Positions 34,951 to 48,357 of a DNA stretch of 64,000 nucleotides are shown in pieces (within the stretch, counting starts at the first letter, position 1; each line of letters opens with the position of its first letter). A model generated the notes under the pieces. It worked only from the letters and a program-made list of their open reading frames with translations, was not told where the DNA came from and did not search any database. The stretch comes from Dipteris shenzhenensis (lineage: Eukaryota; Polypodiophyta; Polypodiopsida; Gleicheniales). Both the position numbers and the translations under genes were made by a program. The stretch is from NCBI GenBank assembly GCA_047967505.1, contig CM106541.1; one strand, 5' to 3'.

Positions 34951-36449
34951 ACAACACTATGAAACCACTATGGGCTTAGAGCCCAAAGGGCTCAACATAC
35001 GAAGGGTATCTTTCTTCTCCTTAGCTTCCATCTCCTTCAAATTGTTTTTAGGTTATCCAAATAGGGGGGGGGACAAGGCGACAATACTTTTTAAGCCATT
35101 TGCTTTCATGTCATGTGACAATGGAAAAGCTATGTAGATTCAAATATTGACATATCAGATGGCAATCACAAGCTGTTGCTGTTGTGATGGACTTAAGGTG
35201 TGGAACAAGCATATGAAGGTGTGAAATGTTTGGCCTTTTCATCATGTTTCTTTGGTACTCTGGATAGGTGAAGATTGGGAGAGCTGGTCCTACGCTACTT
35301 CTCACCTTGATGGTTCCAGTTTATTTGTAGCAAAAGCTGAAGCAAAGAAAGTATAAGCAGTCACTTGTGGTGATTTTACCGACGTTCGACTATGATTATG
35401 ACAATTGACAGCCAGGTAATATGTCAATATCTTATCCATTCATGAGACTTATTCTCGGTGCTTATATTCTCGATACCCAGGGAAGGGCCAGTTCCCTCGA
35501 ATTATATCTCTTTGGGAAAGGAAGCACGCCACCTCCCCGCCCACACTATGTGTGGTTATAATAATTATATATTACATATTATCATACAAATGTTTTCAAT
35601 TTCAAAATGGCTTGTTTCCAATCTGAATATTTCTTGCAACATTCCTCTCTTTTGATGCATGTTGTCGATGCGAGGGAGCAAGGAAAGCCAAGCTAGATGT
35701 AAGATCGAAAGATACCAACACCTTTACTCATATGATTGTAGTTCATGTGACAATATTGTATACATTGTAATGAGCATCAATTATGAGCTCTTGTGAGCGT
35801 CGCCTTATTCATGTATTCTTAAAATCCCAAAATGCACAAACAATATGGCTATCGCCAAGTCAATAATAAAATATCACCCGTGACATTTGCAAGGATGATC
35901 AAGTCCCAACAAAACCCTGTGTCGTGTCTCTCTTACTCATTTGCTTTTTTTCTTTAAAATTCTAATAGACTACTAGGAGTCACGATTAGTTTCGAGTTAG
36001 AAGTTATGTGCTCCATGATGGAAGGGTTGCCTCCTGCAAATCTAGTTTAATACACAGTTTTACTTTTCGCGAAGAAAAGGCCGTTGGTTGGATGGCATGG
36101 TTTACAATCCATCAAAGGTTGGGGTCGCGTGTAACGTAATCTCAGCCGTTGGATTCAAAATCTTACAGAATGGGAATTTTTCTTTTGCCCAGAAAAGTTG
36201 CCCGCACTCAGAATGCGAACGTGGCATGCTTCCCCATGCCTCTTACGGAAGGGAAAGGGGGGGGGGGTGTCAATCTTTCGCCCTCATAAAATGGCTCGTT
36301 AGAAACCTGCAAGAAAGAAAGAACGAATTCCACAACCTTGTAATAAATATGAGTGTTAGTCATAAGCAACTTTGTCAATCTCAATCTCACAGCCAACACA
36401 AGTAAGTGTTGTACGCATATGCGAAAAGTGCACGGCCGCCCAGGGGAAG
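34951..36449. other. Unassigned DNA upstream of the F-box gene
   Basis: No coding signal. A G run lies at 36250-36258. A CATAAAA box near 36285 and the TATA-poor stretch after it may belong to the F-box promoter, but no element is firm. Confidence 0.35.
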
Positions 36450-36592
36450 GAATTCGTTCGTATTCCAAATTGAATCATCGATGCTTTAAGAGGGAAGGAA
36501 TTTTAAGAGGGAAGGAATTCGTTCTTATTGCAAATTTAATCATCGATGCTTTAGGAATTCGTTCTTATTTCAAATTTAATCATCGATGCTTT
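36450..36592 (+). repeat. Three 38-bp direct repeats upstream of the F-box gene
   Basis: Copies at 36450-36487, 36515-36552 and 36555-36592 each begin GAATTCGTTC and end ATCATCGATGCTTT. The last two differ at one position. All are exactly 38 bp but spaced 65 and 40 bp apart. They lie 108-250 bp before the chosen start codon, in the 5' UTR or core promoter. Confidence 0.88.
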
Positions 36593-36700
36593 CGTTCTGT
36601 CTTTCTTGTATCGTTTGTACGTCGTGAGACACATCAGATTGACGGTGTAAAGTGCAAGTACGGTTCTCAAATCATAAGAGAAGGAACCCAGAACCCTGCC

Positions 36701-38047
36701 ATGCAGAAGAGGGCGGCGCTGATGGTGAAGCAGGAGCAGGAGGACTTGTTCGGACTTCTTCCGGAACCTCTGTTCGTCAAAATCCTGGCCCTTGCAGCGC
36801 TGCCTCCCTTCGAGCTTCGCGAGCTACGCCTGGTGTGCAAATCATGGCGTTCTCTGCTGCTGCGATCTTCAAACCTGTGGGAACCTTGGTCGTCGGCCTT
36901 CTCTTCTCAATACTGCTGGATAGTGATGGTGAGAATGTTACGATCCTTATTTACCAAAGAGTTCTTAGTATATTGCATGCCCGCAGGAGGAGGAGGAGGA
37001 GGGGAAGGGCAGTGGCACTCGCTCCTCCCTCTTCTCCGCTCTCCACTTATCTGCTCTCATCTCGGAGGCGAGACCGTAATCCGTGTGGCAAACCCTCCGG
37101 CGACCGATGAGTTATTTGAGGGGCCGGACATGTCTTGTTGCCTCGCTGCCGGCGCTGGAGGTCTCATGTGCTTCCTGGCTTACGGTCTGAAACGTCCTCT
37201 GCCTGGCTTAGCAGAGTTAGAACAGATCTCCTCCCAATACGACTCTGGAATTTTAGATCCGGAGGAATACGCTAATTCTGTATTCGACCAGGATAGTTGC
37301 ACCCCGCTGGTGCTCAATCCTCTCACGGGCGCTGTCAACATACTCCCACCGACTCACTATGGTTATAATAATGGGTGGAAAACCTTGGCAAACGGCCGGC
37401 TTTCCATGTCTATGCATCTCAATTCTGCCACTACATCTTACAATATCGTTCTTTGCGATTCTTCGCTCCGCTATGTGGAGGCTTATGATTCGCGAAGCAG
37501 ATTGTGGACGGTTGTTTCTGGCGGTTCATTGGGTAGCATTCTTCCGGGCGATGTTCGGAAAGGGGACCTGTTCTCTCTTAAGGTTCCTGATGGCTTGCTT
37601 TATTCCTACAGCCTAGAAACGGATACATGGAGTACGGCGCAAACAGGCATTCCGTCTGAAGTCGAGGAGCTGCATCATCACGTTGCCAAAGCCCAAGGTG
37701 GACGAGTCGTGCTTGCGACGTATCTAAAGTGTCCGGAATCGTGGGAGCTGCAGGCGTTCGGAGTTTGGGAACTAGGACTATCATCAGACGGAGCTTGGAG
37801 GTGGGAGGCAGTGGCAAGAACACCCCGTCAATTGTACTGGGAGGAATGGTACGACAACGAAGAAGACAACACTTTCTTCAAATTTGTTGTATACGAGAAT
37901 GTGATATGCATGACGGGTGGGAATTCTGTGGAACTCTTCCGTCCTATTGTTTACGACCTTGCTCTGGATTCCTGGTATGAGTTACCTGAGAAGGAGGACG
38001 CTCTAGGGCTCTTTGCTTTCCGGCCCACTTTTAATACCATGGTTTAG
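36701..38047 (+). CDS. F-box protein, FBX6/UFO-like layout, intronless
   Basis: This is a 448-residue substrate-recognition subunit of an SCF ubiquitin ligase, by family. The F-box lies at residues about 19-60 (LLPEPLFVKILALAALPP, then LRLVCKSWRSLLL, the usual L-P and W-R anchors for Skp1). A Gly run lies at about 96-101. The C-terminal half has the phrases of plant F-box proteins with a degenerate Kelch-type propeller: LVLNPLTGAVNILPP (about 203-217), VEAYDSRSRLWTVVSG, YSYSLETDTWS, and VYDLALDSWYELP near the end. The frame is open to 36353 upstream, but that part is repeats and UTR-like, so Met at 36701 (or Met8 at 36722) is preferred. It is more GC-rich than its surroundings and shows no frameshift or stop. 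It sits inside the copia-bounded 34-kb block. The exact ortholog is not recognised. Confidence 0.9.
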   Translation: MQKRAALMVKQEQEDLFGLLPEPLFVKILALAALPPFELRELRLVCKSWRSLLLRSSNLWEPWSSAFSSQYCWIVMVRMLRSLFTKEFLVYCMPAGGGGGGEGQWHSLLPLLRSPLICSHLGGETVIRVANPPATDELFEGPDMSCCLAAGAGGLMCFLAYGLKRPLPGLAELEQISSQYDSGILDPEEYANSVFDQDSCTPLVLNPLTGAVNILPPTHYGYNNGWKTLANGRLSMSMHLNSATTSYNIVLCDSSLRYVEAYDSRSRLWTVVSGGSLGSILPGDVRKGDLFSLKVPDGLLYSYSLETDTWSTAQTGIPSEVEELHHHVAKAQGGRVVLATYLKCPESWELQAFGVWELGLSSDGAWRWEAVARTPRQLYWEEWYDNEEDNTFFKFVVYENVICMTGGNSVELFRPIVYDLALDSWYELPEKEDALGLFAFRPTFNTMV

Positions 38048-40013
38048 TGGAGTGGATGGCACATTCCTCTCATCAAGGGGTATGTGACTCATCCCGATGA
38101 TCTCCCTCCATGAGAACTGGCTGCCCGCATTCGATTCCCTCTATCCCTCTAGATGGCACATTTCACACTCCGTTATTGCACGTTGTTTTGAAGAACCCTG
38201 AAAGCATGGGCTCTCATGACGTTAATCTTAAAAATGTTGTTGGTTGCAGTGTGTCCTTTCCAATTTCATAAATGTAACAGTTGCAATTTTTGCAACGATA
38301 TCAAATTATTTTTGTGAATTGGGATTAAACAATGTGATTCTTATTAGTTCGTACCTTCTTGGGTTAGTCATTACACGGGGTAGTAGAGATCCCATAATTC
38401 AAGAAAGGGAGGGATTGGGGTGAGAGCTCACGACCACCAACAAAAGGGAAAGTGGATGGAGTGGAGTTGGAAGGGGACTTGCAATAAGGGAGAGACATTG
38501 AGGGAAGAGGCAAGGCTACTACACAGCCTAAGCCTTTAAAAAACGGGAATAGCTCAAAGGATGCATGTACAAGAGAGGAATTGACTAATATGGGAGCTCA
38601 ACTGGAGGGACCATCTCAACTTGGAGGACAAAATAAACAAGTCTCATGTCAATCCAATCAATTGAATAAGAGCTCGTTGACCTATTGATTAGAGATAAGG
38701 TAATTGCTTATTCCATTTGCACTAGATTCAACAATACTAAGAGTTAGGAATTTGCGGTAAAATTGGAGTCAACACTTGTCTTAATATTGATGTGAGTGGC
38801 CACTTATTTGGGATTACCAATCCAATAGCACTTCTCCATGTATCATTGCAATCCTTTTCACTTCGGAGATTTGAATTAATATGGGTGATCAAGTAAACTA
38901 AATGGAGCTTAGTGTGCCTACAAGGTTGCAAATTGTGATGTTGTGATTGTCACTGTGATTGTGTGCTTGATACTTGGTTATCCATATGAACGTGGAAATT
39001 GGAGCTTAGAATGTTGCATTTTTTAAGAAATTCTTTGAAATGCATCAAGAAGATAGAGCCAATGTTGTATATCTAGATGACCGATGAAGGAGGGGTCACC
39101 TAAGTAATAAAACTACTTAGAGAAATCTCCCTAAACAATTATAACAGTGCAATTTAAATTTGCTATGCCAAATGTATCATATGTAGAATGAAGAAACGTG
39201 TAGAGCCTTGTGATTCTTATGGAACTAGCAACTACTCTAGGGGAGGGGGCTCACAAGGCCTAAAAACATGTGCGATTATGATTTGGAAATTGTGATCTAC
39301 CCCTATGGTCAAAGTATTCAGAGAGTCCAATTGCCTCCAAGTTAGGAAATTTCTCTCATTCCTTCATTTTTGGAAATCATACCTAAAAAGGGGGCAAGAT
39401 AAATCTCAAACACACATGATAAGACAGAGTAGGATGACGTGTAAGGAAGCCATAAGGTAAGCATCGTAAGGAAGCCATAAGGACGCCATAAGGAAAGCTA
39501 TGGGTGATTGCATTAGCGAAGCAAGAAGCATGATGAACGGAATGAAGCACAAGCAGGATGAAGTGAACCTGTGGAGAAGCTATGAGGAGGTGAGAATCAA
39601 GAGGAGCAGGCCCTACAATCCATCTCCCTTAACTGTGAAAGGAAGATGATGAGCTAAATGAAAACAAGGAGGAGTGTGGGAAACCATTAAAGTTACACAG
39701 GCACACTGCTGAGAACTCGAGTGCAACAAGGACATAAATAAAGAGAGCATAACGCAATATCAAGAAGAGCGTGTAGATTAAGGACGTGCAGGAGGGGAGT
39801 GGGTAGTGGTGGTTAGGGGTTGGGTGGTGGGTAGGGAAAAATAAAGGGTCTAGTATTAAATAAGGAGTGATTACGTGAAAAGTGGGTTAGCATGATTAGG
39901 GGGTTAGGGACTGGTTAGGGGAAGCACGCGGTTTGGGATTGAGGTGTGGGCTATGGTAGCAATATAAATAGGGAGGGGGACAGCAAGGGGGGTGCTTGTC
40001 TCATGCTATAAGT
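38048..40013. other. F-box 3' flank and unassigned DNA
   Basis: The first 300 bases are probably 3' UTR, without a clean polyadenylation signal. The remainder has short repeats such as AAGGAAGCCATAAGG (39450-39500) and nothing coding. Confidence 0.4.
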
Positions 40014-43000
40014 ATGCATATATATATATATATATATTCTACCAATAAATATTTGGAAATCACAGGATGTAGCTAGGTGGGAGGGGAGAAGACATAACAA
40101 GGGTTATAAAGAATAAGAAATAAGATGCTAAAAAAATGCCATAACAATCAACAATAAAGAATCACGTCATCTAAATTTAAAAAAGGGGGGTTTTGGGGGG
40201 GAAATTTTTATTGACTAGGGAATGGTTAGGGCAGAGTTTAAATAGGGGAAGAACCAAGTTAGGGGGGTTTTCATAAATAAGAAAGTGGGAAAAAAAGGGA
40301 GGAAGGGAGGGTTGCTTGTAAGAAAATTTTAACTGGGAAAATTTGTGTGTGTGTGTGTGTGTTTAGATTTAATAGTCCCATCAATAAATGAGCCATACAA
40401 TTCATTCCACCATTTGGATAAAAAGTTATATATGATAGAAGTACAAAAATATATTTACGACATCAAAGTTGGGAATTGCAAAAAATTGAGAGTTTGCAAA
40501 AATTCTAATAAAATTGAGAATCTTTACTCATATTGACTTTGAAATAGGAACACAAGATTGGAAAAGGGTGTCGAATCCATCAGGTAGTCCAAGTTCCAAG
40601 GTTAGGGTCCATTTACATGCCACCATCCAAACCAACCAGTTGTTCGAACAATGAAGTTGAATTTGGGCAGATAGGTAATGCATGTATCCCCTAGCTTGTT
40701 ATCGCTTTACCAAAGAATGTGAACAAACCTTTCAGAATTCTTTTAAAAAAATTAATTATTTTAATGAAACTTATCATAACTCACAATATCTAGAGGGAAT
40801 ACCACTAATGATATCTAGTTTTTCATGTGTGAATGTATATGTGCCAATTTAAGCAATATGGGGGTTAGGTGCCAATTCAACCAATATGGGGGGTAGTCCA
40901 CATCCAGTTGTGACATAAGTTAAAAAAGACCCATGGGGAATAGTCAACAACCATCAGAGATCATCTCGATTTCTAACAAAAATAATCAAGGAGGGTGTTC
41001 AACATTCTTGATTGAATCATATGAACTAAAAAAGTTAGATGACCATAAACAAATTAAAACAAATCCTTAGTGAAAAAAATGGTAGCCTAAGTATAAGGTC
41101 AAGAAACTCCTAAGAAAAAAGAAATGAATGACTAAAAATGAACTCCTATACTAAGAAAGCAAAGAGGGTTAATCCTAGTATAGAAGTTAGAATAAACCAT
41201 AACATAGGAGGCATAAATTACTTGCATAGTTAAATGTTAATAAGAGTGTTAATAAATGAAAAAAATAAAGAATTAAGTTTTTAATCATTTTTACTTTTTT
41301 TAATAGAAGATAAGAGACTATTTTAGAAGCTTTTTAGAAGGGTACGGTTAGGCTTATCATAAAGGGAAGGAAGAAAAAAGGGGTTACGAAAGAAGAAAGC
41401 ATATGCTGGTTAAAAGGGAGAGAAGTATATATAAATAAATAGAAATTAATGAAAAAAGTAAAGTAAAAAGGTAAAGCAATTTAAAAATTTATGGAGCAAA
41501 ATTTTAATAAAAGAATATAATACAATAAGAGAAAAAGAGTACAATAACTTAGAGAGAGTAGATTATGACAAAGAGAACAAAAAATTAGGGGCTGAGGAGA
41601 GTAAAAGGGTTAAGCACATTAAATTAAATACATACATAAGTATATATGTAAATAAATAAATAAATAATATATATATAATCTATTTATTTATTTATTTATA
41701 TTGATACAATAGGTTAGTGAGGGACAAAGAAAGAAATAAAGAGAGAAATAGGTATAGAGAAGGGATTAAAACGTAACAAAGAAACATGAAATAAATAAAT
41801 ATATATATAAGTAGGAATAAATTACTAACCAATTAGAACTATAAAGTTAACGTAAAAGCCACACTAACAATAAACAACTGACAAGGAAGCAATGGCATTC
41901 CATGCCATCATAAAAAGGGCCAACAGTAAGGAATAAAGAGTCTACGCCATATTTGACAACCACCAAGGAGCCAGTGGCAAAGATAGAAAAGGTGGCTTGA
42001 TCGAACACGCAACCATGCAGCACAATCGATTGCTAGAGAGGGGGTGATTTAACAGCAAGTAGTAAGCACGGTTTGGAGAAGACTAAGAGCATGTTGAGAG
42101 AACCAACCATTATGATTAGAGGAAATAACTGCCAAAGGTGCACGTAAGCTCTGAGGAAAGACTTCTTGGCCCATGCATCTAGAAAGCCACGAAATGACAA
42201 GGCATGGCGACCACTCTACACACATAAGATGCCACACATGAAGAGCTAGAAGCGGACTGAGAATGCAAGGCAAAGGATAAGATCGTACATAAGAGACAAG
42301 ATGAGAGGTGGGTTGTAGCATCAAGGGTCGTAGTATCAAAGGAATGAAAAAAGAATGGAGAACCACCTTTTGTCGAGGCTATGAAGCAGGTGATCATAGG
42401 AGTAGTGTCAAGCCCATAAGTGCTTCAGTTATGAGATCGAACATGGAGGCACAGTTGCGACACTCCAAAGCTTATGCAGCCATGAGTTGAACAAAAAGTG
42501 CAACAATTACAGTTGAAGCTACCTTGAGAACTTGAGAGCACATAGTTTAACTGCAGAGAGGGACCAACGAAGGAAATGAAAAAGGGAGAAATTAAGAGGC
42601 ACCTTTGCGATAAGTAAGAGGGAGGCAAATACAAAGAAGGCAAGACAGAACCAGGTAACAGAGCCAAGGTGGGGGTAAAGTAAGTGGCTTTGAATTGAGG
42701 AGCAAAGGGCCATGGAGAGGAAGAATACGGCAGCAAGCTTATGGGCGCATGTAAGGGATGACCAGCCAACTTGGTCTTCACATAGTTGCAACGCGTAGTA
42801 GAGTAAGGTAGGGAGTCATGAGGCAAGGCAAGGCAAGCACAGGGAAATTGAATAGAGGCAAGGCAGGGAGTTAAGCCACAAGTGAGAAGATGCAAGCACT
42901 TAAGGAGGAGAATCAAGCACTTAAGGAGGAAATGTAAGCACATTGGGAGCACTCACGACCAATAAGGGAGGGTGGCAGTGGGTAACAGAGCAAGTGGTAG

Positions 43001-43452
43001 GTGGGTATGTAAGACTAGGTAACAGAGCAAGTGGTAGGTGGGTAGGTAAGACTAGGGAGTTGTTAAGTAAAGGGGGTTAAGTTAGGGGGAGAAAAGTGAT
43101 TCCTATAAGAAAATTATGAAGGATAATAAGAAAATAAGAAGGGAAGGAGGTAAAGACAAGATCCTTTCCGAAATTCCTTGTTGAAAATTAATGAAAATAC
43201 TGCTCAAACCCAGCATATAATGCTCATACCAAAAACTAATTCATGCCAATACATCAACTTAGCATAAAATGGTAAAGCATAAGAAAAGGGGGAGGGAAGA
43301 AAGTAGGGAAATTTTGTGTAAAATTTGACAAAGGCGTGGGAGGGGTTGGGAGGAACAATAAAATTAATAATTTACTTTTAAAACTTTGAAACAAGAACTA
43401 AACATAGATGTAGAAAAAAGGGGAAAGGGGCTGGAAATTTTCACTCAGAAAA
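40014..43452. other. AT-rich DNA with simple repeats
   Basis: (TA)n at about 40016-40037, (GT)n at 40344-40362, and an AAATA run facing a TTTAT run at about 41653-41700 that could fold into a hairpin. Also short tandem duplications: CAAGCACTTAAGGAGGA twice near 42893-42930 and a 36-bp unit twice at about 42980-43055. The minus-strand ORF at 42425-42952 lacks family features. Confidence 0.5.
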
Positions 43453-45785
43453 ATGTGTGTGTGTGTGTGTGTGTGTGGAAGATTTGATAACACCCCTTTG
43501 CATAGTGAAAAGATAAAAGAGCGAAGCTAGACAATAGAATAAGACTAATTATATTAACGGAAAAGTTTGTATAGATGGGAGAATCCCTGTTTATAAAGGA
43601 AACTAGCAATGGGTCATTTTGTAGAAATAACTTTGTGGAAACTGTATAGAGGTTGAGCTTGGATAAGTCCTGGCAAGCATCACTTTTATTGAAGAGGGGA
43701 GTCTGCCTACCTGCCACCATCCAATAAGAAAACATGGTTAGAACTAGCTTAGCATTGATTGGGAAGACAGGTGTCATAAACACCCCTCCCTTGTTATCAG
43801 GGTCACAATAAAATCGAAGCTTAAATGCAAACTTAACCAGCTCGATGTAGAAACATAAGTAAAAGATGGGACCATAGGAATAAGGTGAGAGGGAAGAAAC
43901 TTAACAGAAAGAGGTAAATGAAAGAAAGATTTAAAGTAAGTAACTATAGAGGGGAAAGATAAATGTATAGAGAAGAGGGGGGAAATTATATGTATAAGAA
44001 GGAAGGAGGGGGAGGGGGGGGGGAGAAGGGGGTTAAGAGGAAAATTTTAAAGGAATAAATATAGGGAAAATATATAAAAAGAGAGGGGTTTGAGAAATGA
44101 AGAGTGGATTTTGATGAGTGAAGTAGAGGGAAGGGGGATTATAGAGGGGGAAATATAAAAGTAAATTATAACTAGAGAGGAGTCTTTAGATTTTAATTTT
44201 ACAAAGAAAGGGGGGGCATTGACTTTAATGAATGAAGTAGGGGAAGGTGTTAGTAAAGAGAGAGAGAGAGAGAGAGTGGTGTAGGGGAGAGAGAGTTTGG
44301 AGGGAGGGAGTGATAGCAAGAAAGGGATGTTTTAAGGAGAGAGGAAATGGGGAGAGAGAGAGAGAGTTTGGAAGAGGGTAAGAGGGGATAAATAGAAAGG
44401 GAACGAGAGAGAGTGTGTGAAAAAATTATGATGTGATAAGAAGGGGGGGAAAAATTAAAGGTTAATATAAATGAATTGTAGAGAGAAGGTAAAGGAGAGA
44501 GAGTGTGTGTGAAAACAATTATGGTGTGATAAGAAGTGGGAAGAAATAAAAGGTTAATATAAATGAAGGTCAATATATACAAAAATTATGGTGTCCACGG
44601 GCATGCAAGTGCATTGAATGCAGACTATGCAGAGGCAAGTGTGCGGCAGGTAGGAAGTAGCACAGAGGTACTTCATAGCAGTAGGACCTAGGCGAGGCCG
44701 TGAGAGACATGCACGTATAGCACAAGGAGCAGGCGACTACAAGCAGTGCAAGGAGCTTAGTTGAAGTTAGAGCCGCGTGCGGGTGAGAAGGGTAACGATC
44801 AATACGAGGCGGGAGGAGCATGCACAGTAGGGGGTTGAGGGAGGGATGGTAATAAGGGTGAGTAGATGGGTTGAGCATGCGAAGAAGGAGTTTCTAGTCA
44901 ATCAACGAGTGGGGAAGAAGGTGAACCAATGGGAGAGCAAGATGAGCCAATTGACGAACCAATGGGAGAGCAAGAGAGTTGGAAGTGGGAAGGAGTGAAG
45001 CTTTAAATAGGTGAGTGAAACGCAATCGGGGAAGTCAGGGAGTTGAAAGAACCAGCGAGTCGGGAGTTGGAAAGGTAGGGAGGGGGTGGTTTGGAGTAGT
45101 TATGTTTGGGAGAGAGGTTAGCGTAGGTTAAGAGTGAAGGAAAGAGTAGTTAGGGGAAGGTGAAAGAAAGGGGGAAATAATGGAATAGTTAGGGGGGGGG
45201 GATAAGGAAAATTAGGGATAGTGGAATTAGGGAAAATTAGGAAAGAAGGGGATTTTGGAAAATCAGGAAATTTTATGAAGAAACAAGGAAATAATTAGGA
45301 GAAATAGGAAATAATTAGGGGAAATTAAGAAATTCAAAAAATAAAGAAAACTAGGAAGAAACAAAAAAATAGGCAAAATATAAAAAATTAGGAGAAAATT
45401 TTAGGAATAAAATTTTAAAAATTAGGAAAAAATATGGAGAAAATTAGGTAAAATTAGGTAGAAAATAGGAAAAAATTGGGGGGAAATTTAGAAAAAGTAG
45501 GGAAATTTAGGAGGGAGAAAATAAGGGAACTTAGGGGGAGGGATATAAAAATAAATTTAGGGAATTAAGGAAAGATTAGGAAAATGAGGGTAAACAGGGA
45601 AAAAGTAGGTAAACGGGGAATTTTAGGAGAAAGAGAGCAGAGAGAAGGGTAGAGAGAGGGTGAGGAAACAATTTTGGAGAGAAAGAGAGAGGGAGGGAGG
45701 GAGAGAGAGAGAGAAAGGGGAAAAGGTAGTTTTAAAAGGTTTTCGAAGGAATATAAAGGGAAGAAAGTAAAAAGGAAAAAGGGAT
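43453..45785. other. Purine-rich DNA with GT and GA runs
   Basis: (TG)n at 43453-43478 and several (GA)n runs at 44258-44420. A roughly 100-bp direct duplication (44405-44475 and 44505-44575; AAGGTTAATATAAATGAA in each) is visible. From about 45180 the plus strand is nearly free of C. No gene is seen; Ser/Leu-rich minus-strand ORFs come from the GA runs. Confidence 0.5.
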
Positions 45786-45814
45786 TGTGTGTGTGTGTGT
45801 GTGGGCGCGCGCGC

Positions 45815-45845
<31 letters not shown>
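45786..45845 (+). repeat. Compound (GT)n-(GC)n-(GT)n-(GA)n microsatellite
   Basis: Alternating purine-pyrimidine throughout the GT/GC part, a good candidate for Z-DNA. It directly abuts the first 95-bp core. Confidence 0.9.
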
Positions 45846-46657
<812 letters not shown>

Positions 46658-46660
<3 letters not shown>

Positions 46661-46752
46661 ACGAGCATCCATGAAGAGATTTGTTTACATCATATATGCT
46701 AGCATGTTCTAGTGAATGGTGAGGGACCCCTCCCCCCTAAAAATTTGACCCA
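46658..46752 (+). repeat. 95-bp microsatellite-embedded core, copy 2
   Basis: Same length as copy 1 with about eight substitutions; it has the palindrome ATGCTAGCAT and the CCCCTCCCCCC segment. (GA)n lies on both sides and GT is missing on the left. Confidence 0.9.
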
Positions 46753-46763
46753 GAGAGAGAGAA

Positions 46764-46796
<33 letters not shown>

Positions 46797-47333
46797 AGTG
46801 GCTATCATGATGATGCCAGGTAAGTGTAGAGAGGGGGGTAGTTTAGAAGGATTAGTTTTGTTGTAGTTTAGTATATGTAGTATAAATTTAAAAAAGGGGA
46901 GAAATAGCTTTAAAATAGGAAAATTTTGTTATGGGGAAAATAGTAAAAAATCGCAAAAAATAGCTTAAGAATAGGAAAATAAAAAATATGGGGAAAATAT
47001 TAAGGAAGAAAGGGATAATAAACAAGAAAAGAAAAAGTAATAACGTAATATTAAGAAAAATTAAAAAGGGAAAAGAAAGATTAGGAGATAAGGACAAAGA
47101 GTAAAAAATTTAGAAAAAATTAGTAAGGTTAAAACATAGAAAACTTATGGAAATTTAAAGGAAAAGTAGAAAATTTAAAGAAAAGACAGAAGGCCATTGA
47201 TAAAGGATAAAAAGGAAAAAGGAAAGGAAACATAAGGGAAAAAGAAAAAGAAAAGAGGAAGGAAAAATTTGAGGTATGTAAAATTTAAGGAAAATTACAG
47301 AGAAATTTAAGGAATATATAAGAAAAACAAGAA

Positions 47334-47373
<40 letters not shown>

Positions 47374-47431
47374 GTTTAAATTAAAAATAAAAATTAAAAA
47401 ATTAGATACAATTTAAAAAATACAAAAATAC

Positions 47432-47463
<32 letters not shown>

Positions 47464-47533
47464 TGAGGGGGGTAAGGTGGGAATATAAGGGAGCTAGGGT
47501 TTAAAAAGGGAGGAATAGTTAGAAAGTAAGTGT

Positions 47534-47568
<35 letters not shown>

Positions 47569-47569
47569 T

Positions 47570-47604
<35 letters not shown>

Positions 47605-47625
47605 ATGAGAGAGAGAGAGAGAGAG
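46753..47625 (+). repeat. Spacer after core 2, with (TA)n and a compound (GT)n
   Basis: 46797-47338 repeats the spacer of copy 1. It is followed by (TA)n at about 47433-47456 and two long GT runs separated by GGTGTGG (47532-47602), then (GA)n running into core 3. Confidence 0.85.
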
Positions 47626-47718
47626 ATCACCAACATCCATGAAGAGATTTTTTTACATCATATATGCTAGCATGTTCTACTAAGTGGTGAAGGACCCCTC
47701 CCCCCTAAAAATTTGACC

Positions 47719-47720
<2 letters not shown>
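47626..47720 (+). repeat. 95-bp microsatellite-embedded core, copy 3
   Basis: Again exactly 95 bp, with (GT)n(GA)n to the left and (GA)n to the right. It differs from copy 2 at about ten positions, with no indel. Confidence 0.9.
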
Positions 47721-47787
<67 letters not shown>

Positions 47788-48114
47788 AAAAAATAGCCAT
47801 TCTATGGATTTGGGTATTGTCATTATAGGCATGGCACAATATGAACCAGATTGCAAAGTTACTCTACTAAAAGATGGATTGAAGGTAGCAGAAAGGACAA
47901 TTATTTTAGTTGATCGAAATGCTTTTGCCATTTTCAACCATTAGGAAATGGGGTGATATCAATTTTATTGATATCTGTTGTATAACTTTTGATGTTGAGC
48001 TTCCGTACCCTAACATGGGTCCATCCCCATGTCAAAGACGTGCTTGGTAGTATTGTGCATTGGCACGCTAAGGCCATGCAACCCTTATTAGAGGCAACCT
48101 CGGGCAATAGTATG

Positions 48115-48185
<71 letters not shown>

Positions 48186-48187
48186 AG
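47721..48187 (+). repeat. Spacer after core 3
   Basis: (GA)n to about 47781, then a segment with TTTGGGTATTGTCA and GGCATGGCACAATATGAACC that recurs after core 4, then unique DNA. A GT run of about 60 bases (48115-48182) leads into core 4. Confidence 0.85.
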
Positions 48188-48280
48188 ATCACCAGCATCC
48201 ATGAAGTGCAGTGTTTACATCATATGTGTTAGCTTGTTCTAGTGAGTGGTGAGAGACCCCTCCCCCCTAAAATTTTGACC

Positions 48281-48282
<2 letters not shown>
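48188..48282 (+). repeat. 95-bp microsatellite-embedded core, copy 4
   Basis: Fourth copy, 95 bp, the most diverged (GAAGTGCAGTGTTTACATC), flanked by (GT)n plus a short GA run on the left and (GA)n on the right (48283-48352). Confidence 0.9.

Positions 48283-48357
<75 letters not shown>

Noticed and set aside
34741-34962. Glu/Gly-rich ORF
   Set aside because: Comes from a GAA/GGA triplet expansion within a tandem duplication.
36353-36700. Upstream extension of the F-box frame
   Set aside because: The frame is open but crosses the three 38-bp repeats and has no F-box family character; Met at 36701 fits the usual distance to the F-box.
36929-36986. Possible 58-bp GT-AG intron in the F-box gene
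   Set aside because: Donor and acceptor look fair, but removing 58 bases breaks the frame and it is too short for a plant intron.
42425-42952. 175-codon minus-strand ORF
   Set aside because: No family motif, overlaps another chance ORF, and lies in repeat-rich DNA with short tandem duplications.
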